DNA from: Piscinibacter lacus
GTDB lineage: Bacteria; Pseudomonadota; Gammaproteobacteria; Burkholderiales; Burkholderiaceae_C
Reading direction: 5' to 3'
Assembly: GCF_016735685.1 (NCBI RefSeq)
Contig: NZ_JAERRA010000001.1
Coordinates: 1,178,001-1,242,000 of the forward strand
Length of the DNA stretch: 64,000 bases
Of this stretch, positions 1-8,175 are shown piece by piece. The notes under the pieces were generated by a model. It was not told the DNA's origin, ran no database searches, and saw nothing but the letters and a program-made list of their open reading frames with translations. The position numbers and the translations under genes are program-made. The stretch's first letter is position 1, and each line of letters begins with the position of its first letter.

Positions 1-817
1 GTGATCCGCCGTCGAGGCGGCCGGCAAGAAAGGTCAGACCCGCGAACACGGACCATCCACCCGAGACGCTGTTCAAGCCCCGGCTCACGCCCACATCGAA
101 GGCCAGGCCGGGCCGCAGCGCATAGCTGGCGGCAAGCAGGCCGAGCTGGGTCGAGCGGCTGCCGCGCTGCTGGCTGCCCGACAGCTCCAGCGTCAGGCCC
201 CAGCGCGGGTCAAGCTGGCGCGACAGGCCGGCAGCCCAGACGCGCTGCCAGCGGCCCTGGCCGTCCTCGGGCCGGCCCAGCCGGGTGGCGCCCAGGTTCA
301 GGTCGGTGTGCCAGGCCCGGTCGCTGCCGAAGTCCAGGCTGTAGATGCCGAGCAGGCCGACATCCCTGCGCCCGCTGCCCAGGCCGCGCCGGGCGGTGGG
401 CAGCTTGACGGCCAGTTCCAGGCCCAGCGCCGAATCGTCGTCCAGGCCATGGTGGTGCTTCAGCATCAGGCTGCTGTCGCCCAGGCCCTCGCGGCGGCGG
501 CCATCGGCCGCGGTCTCGCGCAGCCAGGCCTCGCCCTGAAGACGCAGGCCCCAGTCGGCGTTGAAGGCGTACTTCAGCGCATGGTTGAGGTTGTCGCGGC
601 GGCGCGGATCGTCGGCCCGGCTGCGCTGCACGCCGACTTCGACCTCCAGCCAGCCCGGCGCCGACAGGGCCGCCGGCGCCGACACGCTGGGCCGGTAGGG
701 CGTGACCGAGGGGCCGTCCTGCGCCGCAGCCCCGTCGGCCACGCCGGCCAGCAGCAGGGCCAGGCCGGCCGTGGCCGGGCCCAGCGGCCTCAGCCCGGGT
801 GGGTGGGGTCGATCCAT
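1..817 (-). CDS. Outer-membrane beta-barrel protein, MetA-pathway/transporter-like (partial)
   Basis: The frame is open from an ATG at 817 to the left edge, giving 272 residues with no stop seen. A hydrophobic signal segment (about residues 14-33, ending in GAAAQD) is followed by alternating short amphipathic strands with repeated Gly-Leu and aromatic residues. A GLGDSSLMLKH motif and a KLPTARRGLGSGRRD stretch resemble the family annotated as phenol MetA degradation or putative transporter outer-membrane proteins. The last visible residues (FAGLTFLAGRL) look like closing barrel strands, so little is missing. The start overlaps the end of the upstream cupin gene by 28 bases, suggesting co-transcription. 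The substrate is unknown. Confidence 0.6.
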   Translation of the reverse strand, partial: MDRPHPPGLRPLGPATAGLALLLAGVADGAAAQDGPSVTPYRPSVSAPAALSAPGWLEVEVGVQRSRADDPRRRDNLNHALKYAFNADWGLRLQGEAWLRETAADGRRREGLGDSSLMLKHHHGLDDDSALGLELAVKLPTARRGLGSGRRDVGLLGIYSLDFGSDRAWHTDLNLGATRLGRPEDGQGRWQRVWAAGLSRQLDPRWGLTLELSGSQQRGSRSTQLGLLAASYALRPGLAFDVGVSRGLNSVSGGWSVFAGLTFLAGRLDGGS

Positions 818-1263
818 GCCACGTTCTCCGGGGCTTCGGCCGGGGCGATGTCGAGGTTGACGGCCACGGCCTCGCCGTCGCTGCGCACCAGCACGCATTC
901 CAGCACCTCGGTCGCGCTGGCATTGATCTCCTGGTGCGGCACGAAGGGCGGCACGTAGATGAAGTCGCCCGGGCCGGCCTCGGCGGTGAACTCCAGCGCC
1001 TCGCCCCAGCGCATGCGCGCCCGGCCCTTGACGATGTAGATCACGCTTTCCAGCGGCCCGTGGTGGTGGGCGCCGGTCTTGGCATTGGGGTGGATGTGGA
1101 CGGTGCCGGCCCACAGCTTCTGCGCGCCGACGCGGGCGAAGTTGATGGCGGCCTTGCGGTCCATGCCCGGCGTCTGGGCGGTGTTGGCATCCAGGCGGTT
1201 GCCCGGGACGACGCGCACGCCATCATGCTTCCAGGCCGGGCCTGCGGTGTCGGTCGGGTTCAT
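790..1263 (-). CDS. Cupin domain protein
   Basis: This 157-residue single-domain cupin carries both family motifs: GAHHHGPLESVIYIVKG around residues 65-80, with three clustered histidines as likely metal ligands, and PGDFIYVPPFVPHQE around residues 105-120. It has no signal peptide, so it is cytoplasmic. It lies between the Cys-rich copper-storage-like protein upstream and the outer-membrane barrel downstream, all on the minus strand with short gaps or overlap, so the three are probably one transcript. Whether it is an enzyme (dioxygenase or isomerase type) or a small-molecule sensor cannot be decided from sequence. Confidence 0.8.
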   Translation of the reverse strand: MNPTDTAGPAWKHDGVRVVPGNRLDANTAQTPGMDRKAAINFARVGAQKLWAGTVHIHPNAKTGAHHHGPLESVIYIVKGRARMRWGEALEFTAEAGPGDFIYVPPFVPHQEINASATEVLECVLVRSDGEAVAVNLDIAPAEAPENVAWIDPTHPG

Positions 1264-1277
1264 GGGCGGGCTCCGGC

Positions 1278-1766
1278 TCAGACGCGACGGCTGGCGCGGA
1301 CGGCCGCGACGCAGGCGTCGTGGCAGGCCTTGCACTCGGCATGGTGGTCGACATGCGGTCTGCAGGCCTCGATGCAAGCCTGCATGGACTGCACCGCGGT
1401 GCGGGCCAGGGCCGGGGTGTAGTCGGAATTCAAGCCGGCGGCCTTGAGCGTGGCGCCGCAGGTCACGTCGCAATCCAGCGCGGTGCGCAGGCAGTCGCCG
1501 ACCGACTTGTCGCCCTCGGCCAGCAGCACCTGGCAGTGCGCGATGCAGGTGGCGATCGCGTTGGTGCAGGCCTGGTAGGGCTTGACCAGGCTGCGGTAGC
1601 GGCCCGCGGCGGCTGGCTCGCGGCCGCTGCCATCGCCCTGTCCGGCATGCCCGGCATGGTCGTGCCGGCCGGCGGCCTGGGCCGGGGCGGCCAGGGTGGC
1701 CAGGCCGGCCAAGCCCAGGCCCAGCAGATGGCGGCGGGGGGTGCGGGAAGAGGTGTTCATGGGCAT
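1278..1766 (-). CDS. Cys-rich four-helix copper-storage-like protein (Csp1/DUF326 type), Tat-exported
   Basis: The N-terminus has a twin-arginine signal (TPRRHLLGLGLAGLATLAAP), then a His-rich linker, then a helical region with 11 cysteines spaced as Cx3C, Cx4C and similar along helices (QACTNAIATCIAHC, CLRTALDCDVTC, CIEACRPHVDHHAECKACHDAC). That pattern is the hallmark of Csp copper-storage four-helix bundles, in which cysteines line the core and bind many Cu(I) ions. The Tat signal suggests export after folding, as described for Csp1. The start at 1766 has GAAG 8 bases upstream; an ATG at 1760 is the alternative. A cupin and an outer-membrane protein follow. Copper binding is inferred from the family. 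Confidence 0.75.
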   Translation of the reverse strand: MPMNTSSRTPRRHLLGLGLAGLATLAAPAQAAGRHDHAGHAGQGDGSGREPAAAGRYRSLVKPYQACTNAIATCIAHCQVLLAEGDKSVGDCLRTALDCDVTCGATLKAAGLNSDYTPALARTAVQSMQACIEACRPHVDHHAECKACHDACVAAVRASRRV

Positions 1767-1968
1767 CGTTGTGGCTTCGCAGACTGGGGGCCGCCCCCAG
1801 CGGGCGGCGTGTTCCGGGCAAGCTTCGCACAGGCCGAAGACGGCCCGCATGCGGGCGATCCGCAGGGGCGACATCTTTCTTTACCCAGCGGGCGCGCGGC
1901 GGATACGCCCGGCGCCGAAAGTGAAGTCCTCGGCAGCCCCGCTGCCCCTTCCCCGCAAGGAGTTCCGC

Positions 1969-2586
1969 ATGTCCCGCCTGTCCCAACCTTCCCCCGTGTC
2001 CACCGCCGCTCCCGCCCGTGGCCTGGCCGGCCGCGCCTGGCTGCCGGCCTTGCTGCTGGCGCTGGCCGGCGGGGCTGCCATGCTGAATCTGCCGGTCGCC
2101 CAGGCCGCGCCGGATGCCCCCCGCCTCGAACGCATGGCCGGCCATCCCGGCGGCCCGATGCACCGCATGAAGCCCGAGCATGCCGAGCGCATGGTCGACC
2201 GCATGCTGATGGGCGTCGACAACGTCACGGCCCAGCAGCGCAGCCAGCTTGTCACCCTGACCCGCGAGACCCTGCGCGATCTGGGCAGCCAGCGCGAGGC
2301 CGGCCACGCCCTGCGCAAGCGCCAGCATGAGCTGCTGGCCCAGCCGACGCTGGACCTGGCGGCCATTGAGCAGGCACGCCAGCAGATGCTGGCCCATCAG
2401 GACCAGGTCTCGCGCCGCAGGACCCAGGCCCTGGTGCAGGCCAGCCAGGTGCTGAGCCCCGATCAGCGTGCGCAGGTGGCCCAGCGCATGGCCGCCCGGC
2501 ATGAGGGCCGCCACGGCGGCCGGGGCGGGCGTCATGGCGGCCCGGAGCGTCACGGCCAGGCCAGCCCGGCGGCTTCCCTGCTCTGA
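1969..2586 (+). CDS. Spy/CpxP-like periplasmic protein
   Basis: The protein has 205 residues with a long signal peptide (hydrophobic LPALLLALAGGAAML, cleavage near VAQA-AP). It is then almost wholly helical, with Met/His-rich stretches (MAGHPGGPMHRMKPEHAERM), regularly spaced Arg/Gln/Leu and an LSPDQRAQV repeat-like motif as in LTxxQ proteins of the Spy/CpxP family. The C-terminus is rich in His, Gly and Arg (HEGRHGGRGGRHGG), compatible with metal binding. AAGGAG lies 5 bases before the ATG. It directly precedes a response regulator and sensor kinase, the order expected for a periplasmic accessory protein that damps or feeds the sensor. Confidence 0.75.
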   Translation: MSRLSQPSPVSTAAPARGLAGRAWLPALLLALAGGAAMLNLPVAQAAPDAPRLERMAGHPGGPMHRMKPEHAERMVDRMLMGVDNVTAQQRSQLVTLTRETLRDLGSQREAGHALRKRQHELLAQPTLDLAAIEQARQQMLAHQDQVSRRRTQALVQASQVLSPDQRAQVAQRMAARHEGRHGGRGGRHGGPERHGQASPAASLL

Positions 2587-2641
2587 GCCCCTGTCCGTCC
2601 TCGGCCCGGGCGGCGCCTCTTTTTATGGAATGCTCCAGACG

Positions 2642-3349
2642 ATGACCGCCGCCCGCTTGCTGCTGATCGACGACGACGCCCGCCTGGCCGAGATGCTCGG
2701 CGACTACCTGCGCCAGGCCGGCCTGGAGGTGCAGGTGGCCCCCAGCCTTGCCGAGGGCCGGCAGCGCCTGGCCGAGGACGGCTGGGACGCGCTCATCCTC
2801 GACCTGATGCTGCCCGACGGCAACGGCCTGGACCTGACCCGCGAGCTGCGCGCCGAGCCGCGCACCCGCAGCCTGCCGCTGCTGATGCTGACCGCCCGCG
2901 GCGAGCCCATGGACCGCGTCGTCGGCCTGGAGCTCGGCGCCGACGACTACCTGCCCAAGCCCTTCGAGCCGCGCGAGCTGCTCGCCCGCCTCAAGGCCCT
3001 GCTGCGCCGCGCGACCCCGGGCGAGCCGGCCAGCGAGCTGCTGCGCTTCGGCCGGCTGGAGATCGACGTGGGCGCCCACCAGGCCCGCATCGCCGGCCAG
3101 GTCTGCGAGCTGACCAGCTACCAGTTCGACCTGCTGCTCGTGCTGGCCCGCGCGGCCGGCCGGGTGCTGAGCCGCGACCAGATCATGGATGCGCTGCGCG
3201 GCCATGCGCTGGAGGCCTTCGACCGCTCGATCGATGTGCATGTCTCGCGCATCCGCGCGGCCATCGAGGACGATCCCAAGGTACCGCGCCGCATCCTGAC
3301 CGTGCGCGGCGCCGGCTACCTCTTCGCGCGCAAGCAGGACGAGGCCTGA
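2642..3349 (+). CDS. OmpR/PhoB-family response regulator (CpxR/RstA type)
   Basis: This 235-residue protein has an N-terminal receiver domain with the acidic pocket LLIDDDARL, phospho-acceptor Asp54 in LILDLMLPDG, the switch Thr in MLTARG and the conserved Lys in DDYLPKPFEP. The C-terminal winged-helix domain contains ELTSYQFDLLLVLARAAGRV and ends with RGAGYLFAR, typical of OmpR-type DNA binding. An in-frame ATG at 2630 is possible, but 2642 fits the family start. It sits 55 bases after the Spy/CpxP-like gene and 13 bases before the kinase gene, forming a three-gene stress-sensing unit. The stimulus is inferred to be envelope or metal stress. Confidence 0.9.
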   Translation: MTAARLLLIDDDARLAEMLGDYLRQAGLEVQVAPSLAEGRQRLAEDGWDALILDLMLPDGNGLDLTRELRAEPRTRSLPLLMLTARGEPMDRVVGLELGADDYLPKPFEPRELLARLKALLRRATPGEPASELLRFGRLEIDVGAHQARIAGQVCELTSYQFDLLLVLARAAGRVLSRDQIMDALRGHALEAFDRSIDVHVSRIRAAIEDDPKVPRRILTVRGAGYLFARKQDEA

Positions 3350-3362
3350 AGCCCGCCGCGCG

Positions 3363-4826
3363 ATGAAGACCCTCTACCTGCGCATCTACCTGACGGTGCT
3401 GGCGGTGCTGGCGGCCTTCGCCCTGGTCGGCGGCGGCCTGGCCAAGCTCAAGCTCGACGAGGAGCGCGAGCGCTTCGACCAGGAGCGCAGCCGCTACGAG
3501 CAGAACGCCAGCGACCGCACCCTGGCCTGGGCCGAGCTGATCCAGGCCGTGCTGCCGCCCGACGAGGCGCCCGAGGTCGAGCAGGCCGCCGCCCTGGTGA
3601 GCTGGTCCGAGCGCCTGCGCCTGCCGATGGCGCTGGACCGGGCGGACGGCGTGCGCGTCGTCACCACCCCGCTCTTCGAGCGCCTGGACGCCCTGCGGCA
3701 GCGTGCCGAGCTGCCGCCGCGCGAGGACCGCGGCCCCGTGCGGCTGAGCCTGCGCGACGGCCGCAGCCTGTGGATCTGGCGCCCGCCGCGCCCCCTGCGC
3801 GAGGCCCTGGGCCTGCCCGGCGGCGGGCCGCGCGAGGGCCCGCCCGGGGCCGATCGCCCGGCGGGCTACGGCCCGGGGGGCGGCCCAGGCTTCGGCCCGC
3901 CGCCGCCGCCCCGCCTTTTCGGCGGCCTGCCGCTGCTGGACGGCCGCGGCCTGCTGATCGCGCTGGGCCTGCTTTTCGTCGCCATCGCCGCCGGGGCCTA
4001 TCCGGTGGTGCGGCGCCTCACGCGGCGGCTGGAGGCGCTGAAGGCCGGGGTCGAAGCCTTCGGCGCCGGCCAGTTGCGCCGCCGCGTCGAGGCCCAGGGC
4101 CGCGACGAGGTGGCCGCGCTCGGCCAGAGCTTCAACGAGGCAGCCGACCGCATCGAGGGCCTGATCGACGCCCACCGCAGCCTGCTGGCCAATGCCAGCC
4201 ACGAGCTGCGCTCGCCCCTGGCCCGGCTGAAGATGGCCCTGGCCCTGGCCGAGGAGGCCGGCCCCGAGCGTGCCGCGTCGCTGCGCGAGGAAGCCCGCCG
4301 CAACATCGCCGAGCTCGATGCCCTGGTCGAGGAGGTGCTGCTCGCCAGCCGCCTCGATGCCCGCCCCGAGCCGCAGCGCGAGCCCCTGGACCCGCTGGCC
4401 CTGGCCACCGAGATGGCCGCCGAGACGGATGCCGTGCTGGACGACAGCGCCTGGGACCTGGTTCCGGCCGGCACCGAAGCCCCGCTGCGCGGCGACGAGC
4501 GCCTGCTGCGCCGCGCCCTGCGCAATCTGCTGGAGAACGCCCGCCGCTACGGCGGCAGCGCCCCGCCCGAGCTGGGCCTGGGCCGCGAGGCCGGCGCCAT
4601 CCGCTTCTGGGTGGCCGACCGCGGCCCCGGCGTGCCCGCGGCCGAGCGCGAGCGCATCTTCGAACCCTTCTACCGCCTGCCCGGCCATGCCGAGCGGGCC
4701 GGCGGCGTCGGCCTGGGCCTGAGCCTGGTGCGGCAGATCGCCCGCCTGCACGGCGGCAGCGTGGTCTGCGAGGCGCGCGAGGGCGGCGGCAGCCGCTTCG
4801 TGCTGCGCCTGCCGCTGGCCGGCTGA
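3363..4826 (+). CDS. Sensor histidine kinase (CpxA-like)
   Basis: The protein has 487 residues. TM1 is at about residues 5-27, a periplasmic region follows to about residue 195, TM2 is near LLIALGLLFVAIAAGAYPVV, then HAMP, then a DHp domain with the phosphorylated His280 in SHELRSPLARLK. The catalytic domain has N box NLLENARRYG, G1 DRGPGVP, F box FEPFYR and G2 GVGLGLSLV. The periplasmic part ends in an unusual Gly/Pro-rich stretch (about residues 150-185) just before TM2, likely disordered. It is the cognate kinase of the regulator 13 bases upstream. The signal is unknown; the upstream Spy/CpxP-like protein points to envelope stress. Confidence 0.9.
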   Translation: MKTLYLRIYLTVLAVLAAFALVGGGLAKLKLDEERERFDQERSRYEQNASDRTLAWAELIQAVLPPDEAPEVEQAAALVSWSERLRLPMALDRADGVRVVTTPLFERLDALRQRAELPPREDRGPVRLSLRDGRSLWIWRPPRPLREALGLPGGGPREGPPGADRPAGYGPGGGPGFGPPPPPRLFGGLPLLDGRGLLIALGLLFVAIAAGAYPVVRRLTRRLEALKAGVEAFGAGQLRRRVEAQGRDEVAALGQSFNEAADRIEGLIDAHRSLLANASHELRSPLARLKMALALAEEAGPERAASLREEARRNIAELDALVEEVLLASRLDARPEPQREPLDPLALATEMAAETDAVLDDSAWDLVPAGTEAPLRGDERLLRRALRNLLENARRYGGSAPPELGLGREAGAIRFWVADRGPGVPAAERERIFEPFYRLPGHAERAGGVGLGLSLVRQIARLHGGSVVCEAREGGGSRFVLRLPLAG

Positions 4827-4845
4827 GCCCGGCGGATCAGCCGGC
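4818..4845. terminator. Convergent hairpin spanning both stop codons
   Basis: A perfect 9-base inverted repeat (GCCGGCTGA, 10-base loop, TCAGCCGGC) lies exactly over the ends of the sensor kinase (+) and the DUF3717/DUF1289 gene (-). Each arm contains one stop codon. There is no U-tract, so termination may need Rho or the stem may act as a 3' barrier. Confidence 0.4.
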
Positions 4846-5316
4846 AGCCGCCGGCGCCGGGCCGCCCGTGGCGGCATCGTCCGGCGGTGCTGCCGGTCGC
4901 TCGCTGGGGCCGTCGCCGTGGGCGCGTTCGGCATAGCGGTTGAAGCGCCAGGCGCTGGCCTCCTGCGTGATGCGGCGCCAGGTGGTGCGCTTCTCGGCCG
5001 GGCCCATCGCCGTCCAGTGCTGCACCTCGTCGAAGCTGCGGCCGCAGCCCTTGCAGACGGCATCGCCCTGGCTGGTCGAGCAGATCGCGATGCAGGGCGA
5101 ATCCGGCGTGCTGGCATACCAGTCCAGCCAGGCCTGGCGGGCGCGGTCCGGCATGCTGGCCTCGTCGCACAGGGACTCGCGGAAATAGACCATCAGGGCA
5201 TAGACCTCGGCCAGGGCGCGCACCTCGGGGCAGGCGCTGATGCCGTCGGGCGAGGGCGAGCGCTGCCGCCACCAGTTGATCGCGGCCTCGATGTCGGTGA
5301 TGTGGATTCCCGCCAT
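4837..5316 (-). CDS. DUF3717-DUF1289 protein, small Fe-S/zinc-type Cys motif
   Basis: The 159 residues contain two recognisable modules. An N-terminal helix-turn region (ITDIEAAINWWRQRSPSPDG) resembles DUF3717. A central Cys motif (PCIAIC, then CKGCGRSFDEVQHW) is typical of DUF1289 proteins, whose four cysteines probably bind a metal or Fe-S cluster. The C-terminal 25 residues are Ala/Pro-rich and probably unstructured. The gene lies 13 bases downstream of trpS on the same strand, so it may be co-transcribed. Its function is unknown. The fusion of the two domains is common in Burkholderiales by my recollection. Confidence 0.75.
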   Translation of the reverse strand: MAGIHITDIEAAINWWRQRSPSPDGISACPEVRALAEVYALMVYFRESLCDEASMPDRARQAWLDWYASTPDSPCIAICSTSQGDAVCKGCGRSFDEVQHWTAMGPAEKRTTWRRITQEASAWRFNRYAERAHGDGPSERPAAPPDDAATGGPAPAAAG

Positions 5317-5329
5317 GCCGGCTCCAGGC

Positions 5330-6664
5330 TCAGGGCTTGAGCTTGTCGGCGGCCTCGGCCGCCGCTGCGTCGACCAGGGCTTGCAGGGCCGCCGCCACGC
5401 GGGCCGCGTCCATGCCCTCGCCCAGGGTCAGCGGCGCGCCGGGCAGGGCGGCTGCGCCCTCGGTCTTCAGGCGCTTGACCCAGGCACCGGCCTCGCGGCC
5501 TTCGTCGAAGCCTTCGCTGATCAGCAGCACCTGCTGGCCATCGGCCCCGACCAGCTTGAAGCGGAAGCGGCCGTCGCTCTCGCGGTATTGCTTGAAGACC
5601 GGCAGCGCGCCCTTGCTTGCCGCAGCGGCTGCGGCCGGCACGGGCGCGGCCACCATCGCGCGCAGGCCCACCGCCTGGCGCAGCGTGGCCAGCAGCGGCG
5701 CGGCGATGGCGCGGGCCTTGGCGGCGCCGGCCTGAAGCACGGCTTCAAGCGCCTCGGGCCGGGCCATCAGCTCGGCATAGCGCGCCCGCATCGGGCCGAC
5801 CTGGGCCTCGATCTGCGCGACCAGCCGGGCCTTGGCCTCGCCCCAGGCCAGGCCGCCGTGCAGCGCGGCGCGGAAGTCCGCCCGTTCGGCCGGCGTGGCG
5901 AAGGCGTCGAAGAGGGTGACCAGGGCCACGTCCTCGGTCGGCTTGGGCTCGCCCGGGCCGCGCGAGTCGGTGACGATGCGCGCCACCGCGGCGCGCAGCG
6001 CCTCGGGCCCGCCTTCGAACAGGGGCACGGTGTTGTCGTAGCTCTTGCTCATCTTGCGGCCGTCGAGGCCGGGCAGGGTGGCGACTTCGGCTTCCACCTC
6101 GGCCTGCGGCAGCACCAGAAGATCGCGGCCGGCGCCGAAGAGGTGGTTGAAGCGCGCCGCCACGTCGCGCGCCATCTCGATGTGCTGCACCTGGTCGCGG
6201 CCCACCGGCACGCGCTCGGCGCCGAACAGCAGGATGTCGGCCGCCATCAGGATGGGGTAGCTGTAGAGGCCCATGGTGATGCCGGCGTCCGGGTCCTCGC
6301 CCGCGGCCACGTTGGCGTCCAGCGCGGCCTTGTAGGCATGGGCGCGGTTCATCTGGCCCTTGCCGGTGACGCAGGTCAGCAGCCAGGACAGCTCGGGGAT
6401 CTCGGGCACATCGCTCTGGCGGTAGAAGACGACGCGCTCGGTGTCGAGCCCGGCGGCCAGCCAGGTGGCGGCGATCTCGCGCCGCGAGCGCTCGATGCGC
6501 GCCGGGTCCTCGCACTTGATGAGCGCGTGGTAGTCGGCCAGGAAGAAGAAGCTCTCCACCCCCGGCTCGCGGCTGGCCGCAATCGCCGGGCGGATCGCGC
6601 CGACGTAGTTGCCCAGGTGGGGCGTGCCGGTGGTGGTGATGCCGGTCAGGACGCGGGTGGGCAT
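5330..6664 (-). CDS. trpS: Tryptophanyl-tRNA synthetase with C-terminal extension
   Basis: A class I aminoacyl-tRNA synthetase that charges tRNA-Trp. The HIGH-like motif is TGTPHLGNYVGA near residue 10, and the KMSKS loop is GRKMSKSYDN near residue 200. Both are intact, as are MNRAHAYK and the Trp-pocket region. It has 444 residues, longer than the compact bacterial enzyme of about 330. The extra C-terminal portion (FKQYRESDGRFRFKLVGADG onwards) resembles a YegP/DUF1508-type beta module joined by an Ala-rich linker. The start at 6664 (MPTRVLTGITTTG) fits the family; the open frame further upstream overlaps the protease gene and is not expected to be translated. Confidence 0.95.
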   Translation of the reverse strand: MPTRVLTGITTTGTPHLGNYVGAIRPAIAASREPGVESFFFLADYHALIKCEDPARIERSRREIAATWLAAGLDTERVVFYRQSDVPEIPELSWLLTCVTGKGQMNRAHAYKAALDANVAAGEDPDAGITMGLYSYPILMAADILLFGAERVPVGRDQVQHIEMARDVAARFNHLFGAGRDLLVLPQAEVEAEVATLPGLDGRKMSKSYDNTVPLFEGGPEALRAAVARIVTDSRGPGEPKPTEDVALVTLFDAFATPAERADFRAALHGGLAWGEAKARLVAQIEAQVGPMRARYAELMARPEALEAVLQAGAAKARAIAAPLLATLRQAVGLRAMVAAPVPAAAAAASKGALPVFKQYRESDGRFRFKLVGADGQQVLLISEGFDEGREAGAWVKRLKTEGAAALPGAPLTLGEGMDAARVAAALQALVDAAAAEAADKLKP

Positions 6665-6684
6665 GGTGGGCTCGTTCGGGCTTC

Positions 6685-7368
6685 TCAGGCGCTGGGCAGG
6701 GTGGCCAGCAGGGTGTTCAGGGCCGGCAGCAGCTCGCGCATCAAGTTCAGCACGAAACGCATGATCGGCAGCATCCAGTAATGGGTGACCACGCCGAGCA
6801 GCACCAGGCCGACGACGAGGAAGAAGCCCCAGCGCTCCACCCGCGCCAGCGGCCGGGCCAGGGCCATGGGCAGCAGGCCCACCGCGATGCGCCCGCCGTC
6901 CAGCGGCGGCAGCGGCAGCAGGTTGAAGGCGAACATCACCAGGTTCACCAGCACGCCGGCCTTGCAGACGAGGCGGAAGAAGGGCTCCTCGACGCCCAGC
7001 ACGATCAGGCCGGTGCCCAGCACCGCCCACAGCAGGGCCTGCACCAGGTTGGCGGCCGGGCCGGCGAAGGCCACCCAGACCATGTCGCGCTTGGGATGGC
7101 GCAGGCGGCGCATGTCCACCGGCACCGGCTTGGCATAACCGAAGACGAAGGCGCCGCCGGTGCCCACATAGAGCAGCAGGGGCATGAGCACCGTGCCGAT
7201 CGGGTCGATGTGGCGCAGCGGGTTCAGCGACAGCCGGCCCAGCAGCGCCGCCGTCGGGTCGCCGAGTTGCCGGGCGGCATGGCCGTGCGCGACCTCGTGC
7301 AGAGTGATCGCGAACAAGACCGGCAGCAAGTAGACGGCCAGGGTGCGGACGAGCTCGGGGGCTTCCAT
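6685..7368 (-). CDS. Site-2 protease family (M50) integral membrane metalloprotease
   Basis: A 227-residue polytopic protein. The zinc motif HEVAHGHAA lies in the first membrane helix, and the second conserved element NLLPLPPLDGGRI near residue 145 supplies the Asp ligand. About five to six hydrophobic helices are visible. This is the short M50 form without a PDZ domain, found next to trpS in many Burkholderiales. The substrate is unknown. A TAGAAT hexamer lies 10 bases before the start codon on the coding strand and could be a -10 element giving a very short leader. Confidence 0.88.
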   Translation of the reverse strand: MEAPELVRTLAVYLLPVLFAITLHEVAHGHAARQLGDPTAALLGRLSLNPLRHIDPIGTVLMPLLLYVGTGGAFVFGYAKPVPVDMRRLRHPKRDMVWVAFAGPAANLVQALLWAVLGTGLIVLGVEEPFFRLVCKAGVLVNLVMFAFNLLPLPPLDGGRIAVGLLPMALARPLARVERWGFFLVVGLVLLGVVTHYWMLPIMRFVLNLMRELLPALNTLLATLPSA

Positions 7369-7454
7369 GGAGCCGCGGATTCTAGGTGGGGGGTGCCGCC
7401 GCGCCGCCTGCGGGGCCGGGGGCGGCGCGGGGCCGGCTTCTACACTGCCGTCCG

Positions 7455-8153
7455 ATGAGTGACACCCCTTCTTCCACGCCCGCGCCGGGCGCCCGCCGGC
7501 AGCGCCTGGCCGTGCTCATCTCGGGCCGCGGCTCCAACATGCAGGTGCTGGCCAAGGCCTGCGAACGCGAGGCCTGGCCGGCCGAGCTCGTCGGCGTGAT
7601 CAGCAACCGCCCCGCGGCCGCCGGCCTGGCCTGGGCCGCCGCCCGCGGCCTGCCGACCTTCGCCCTGGATCACGGCGCCCATCCCAGCCGCGAGGCCTTC
7701 GATGCCGTGCTGGCCGAGACCCTGGACGCGCTGCGCCCGGACTGGGTGCTGCTGGCCGGCTACATGCGCATCCTCACGCCGGGCTTCGTCGCGCGCTTTG
7801 CCGGCCGGATGATCAACATTCATCCCTCGCTGCTGCCGGCCTTCCCCGGCCTGCACACCCACCGCCGCGCGCTGGAGGCGGGCACGGTCTGGGCCGGCTG
7901 CACCGTGCATGAGGTGACGGCCGAGCTGGACCACGGCCCCTTGCTGGGCCAGGCCGCCGTGCCGACGCGGCCCGACGATGACGAGGATCGCCTCGCCGCG
8001 CGCGTGCTGCGCGCCGAGCACCGGCTCTATCCCGAGCTGATCGGCCGCCTGCTGCGCGGCGGCCTGGTGCGCGAGCAGGCCGCCGACGGCCGCGTGCACT
8101 ACGCGGTGCGCGACGGCCGGCCGCGCGGTTTCGTGCTGGACCCGCAGGACTGA
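7455..8153 (+). CDS. purN: Phosphoribosylglycinamide formyltransferase (GART)
   Basis: Transfers formyl from 10-formyl-THF to GAR in de novo purine synthesis. The 232 residues contain the substrate loop VLISGRGSNM near residue 20, catalytic Asn/His in INIHPSLLPAFPG and Asp in GCTVHEVTAELDHGP, all conserved. The C-terminus extends somewhat past the usual core (VHYAVRDGRPRGFVLDPQD). There is no Shine-Dalgarno before the ATG at 7455. Instead TACACT sits only 8 bases upstream, so the message may be almost leaderless. The gene is a single transcription unit, convergent with the universal stress protein gene. Confidence 0.95.
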   Translation: MSDTPSSTPAPGARRQRLAVLISGRGSNMQVLAKACEREAWPAELVGVISNRPAAAGLAWAAARGLPTFALDHGAHPSREAFDAVLAETLDALRPDWVLLAGYMRILTPGFVARFAGRMINIHPSLLPAFPGLHTHRRALEAGTVWAGCTVHEVTAELDHGPLLGQAAVPTRPDDDEDRLAARVLRAEHRLYPELIGRLLRGGLVREQAADGRVHYAVRDGRPRGFVLDPQD

Positions 8154-8175
8154 AGCCCCCGGGTCGCGCCCCGGC

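Noticed and set aside
1..408. Plus-strand open frame at the left edge
   Set aside because: Arg/Pro/Ser-rich shadow of the minus-strand outer-membrane protein, which has a signal peptide and barrel pattern.
1767..1968. CpxR box upstream of the Spy/CpxP-like gene
   Set aside because: Only one GTAAA half-site is visible (minus strand near 1882); the second half at the proper spacing is missing.
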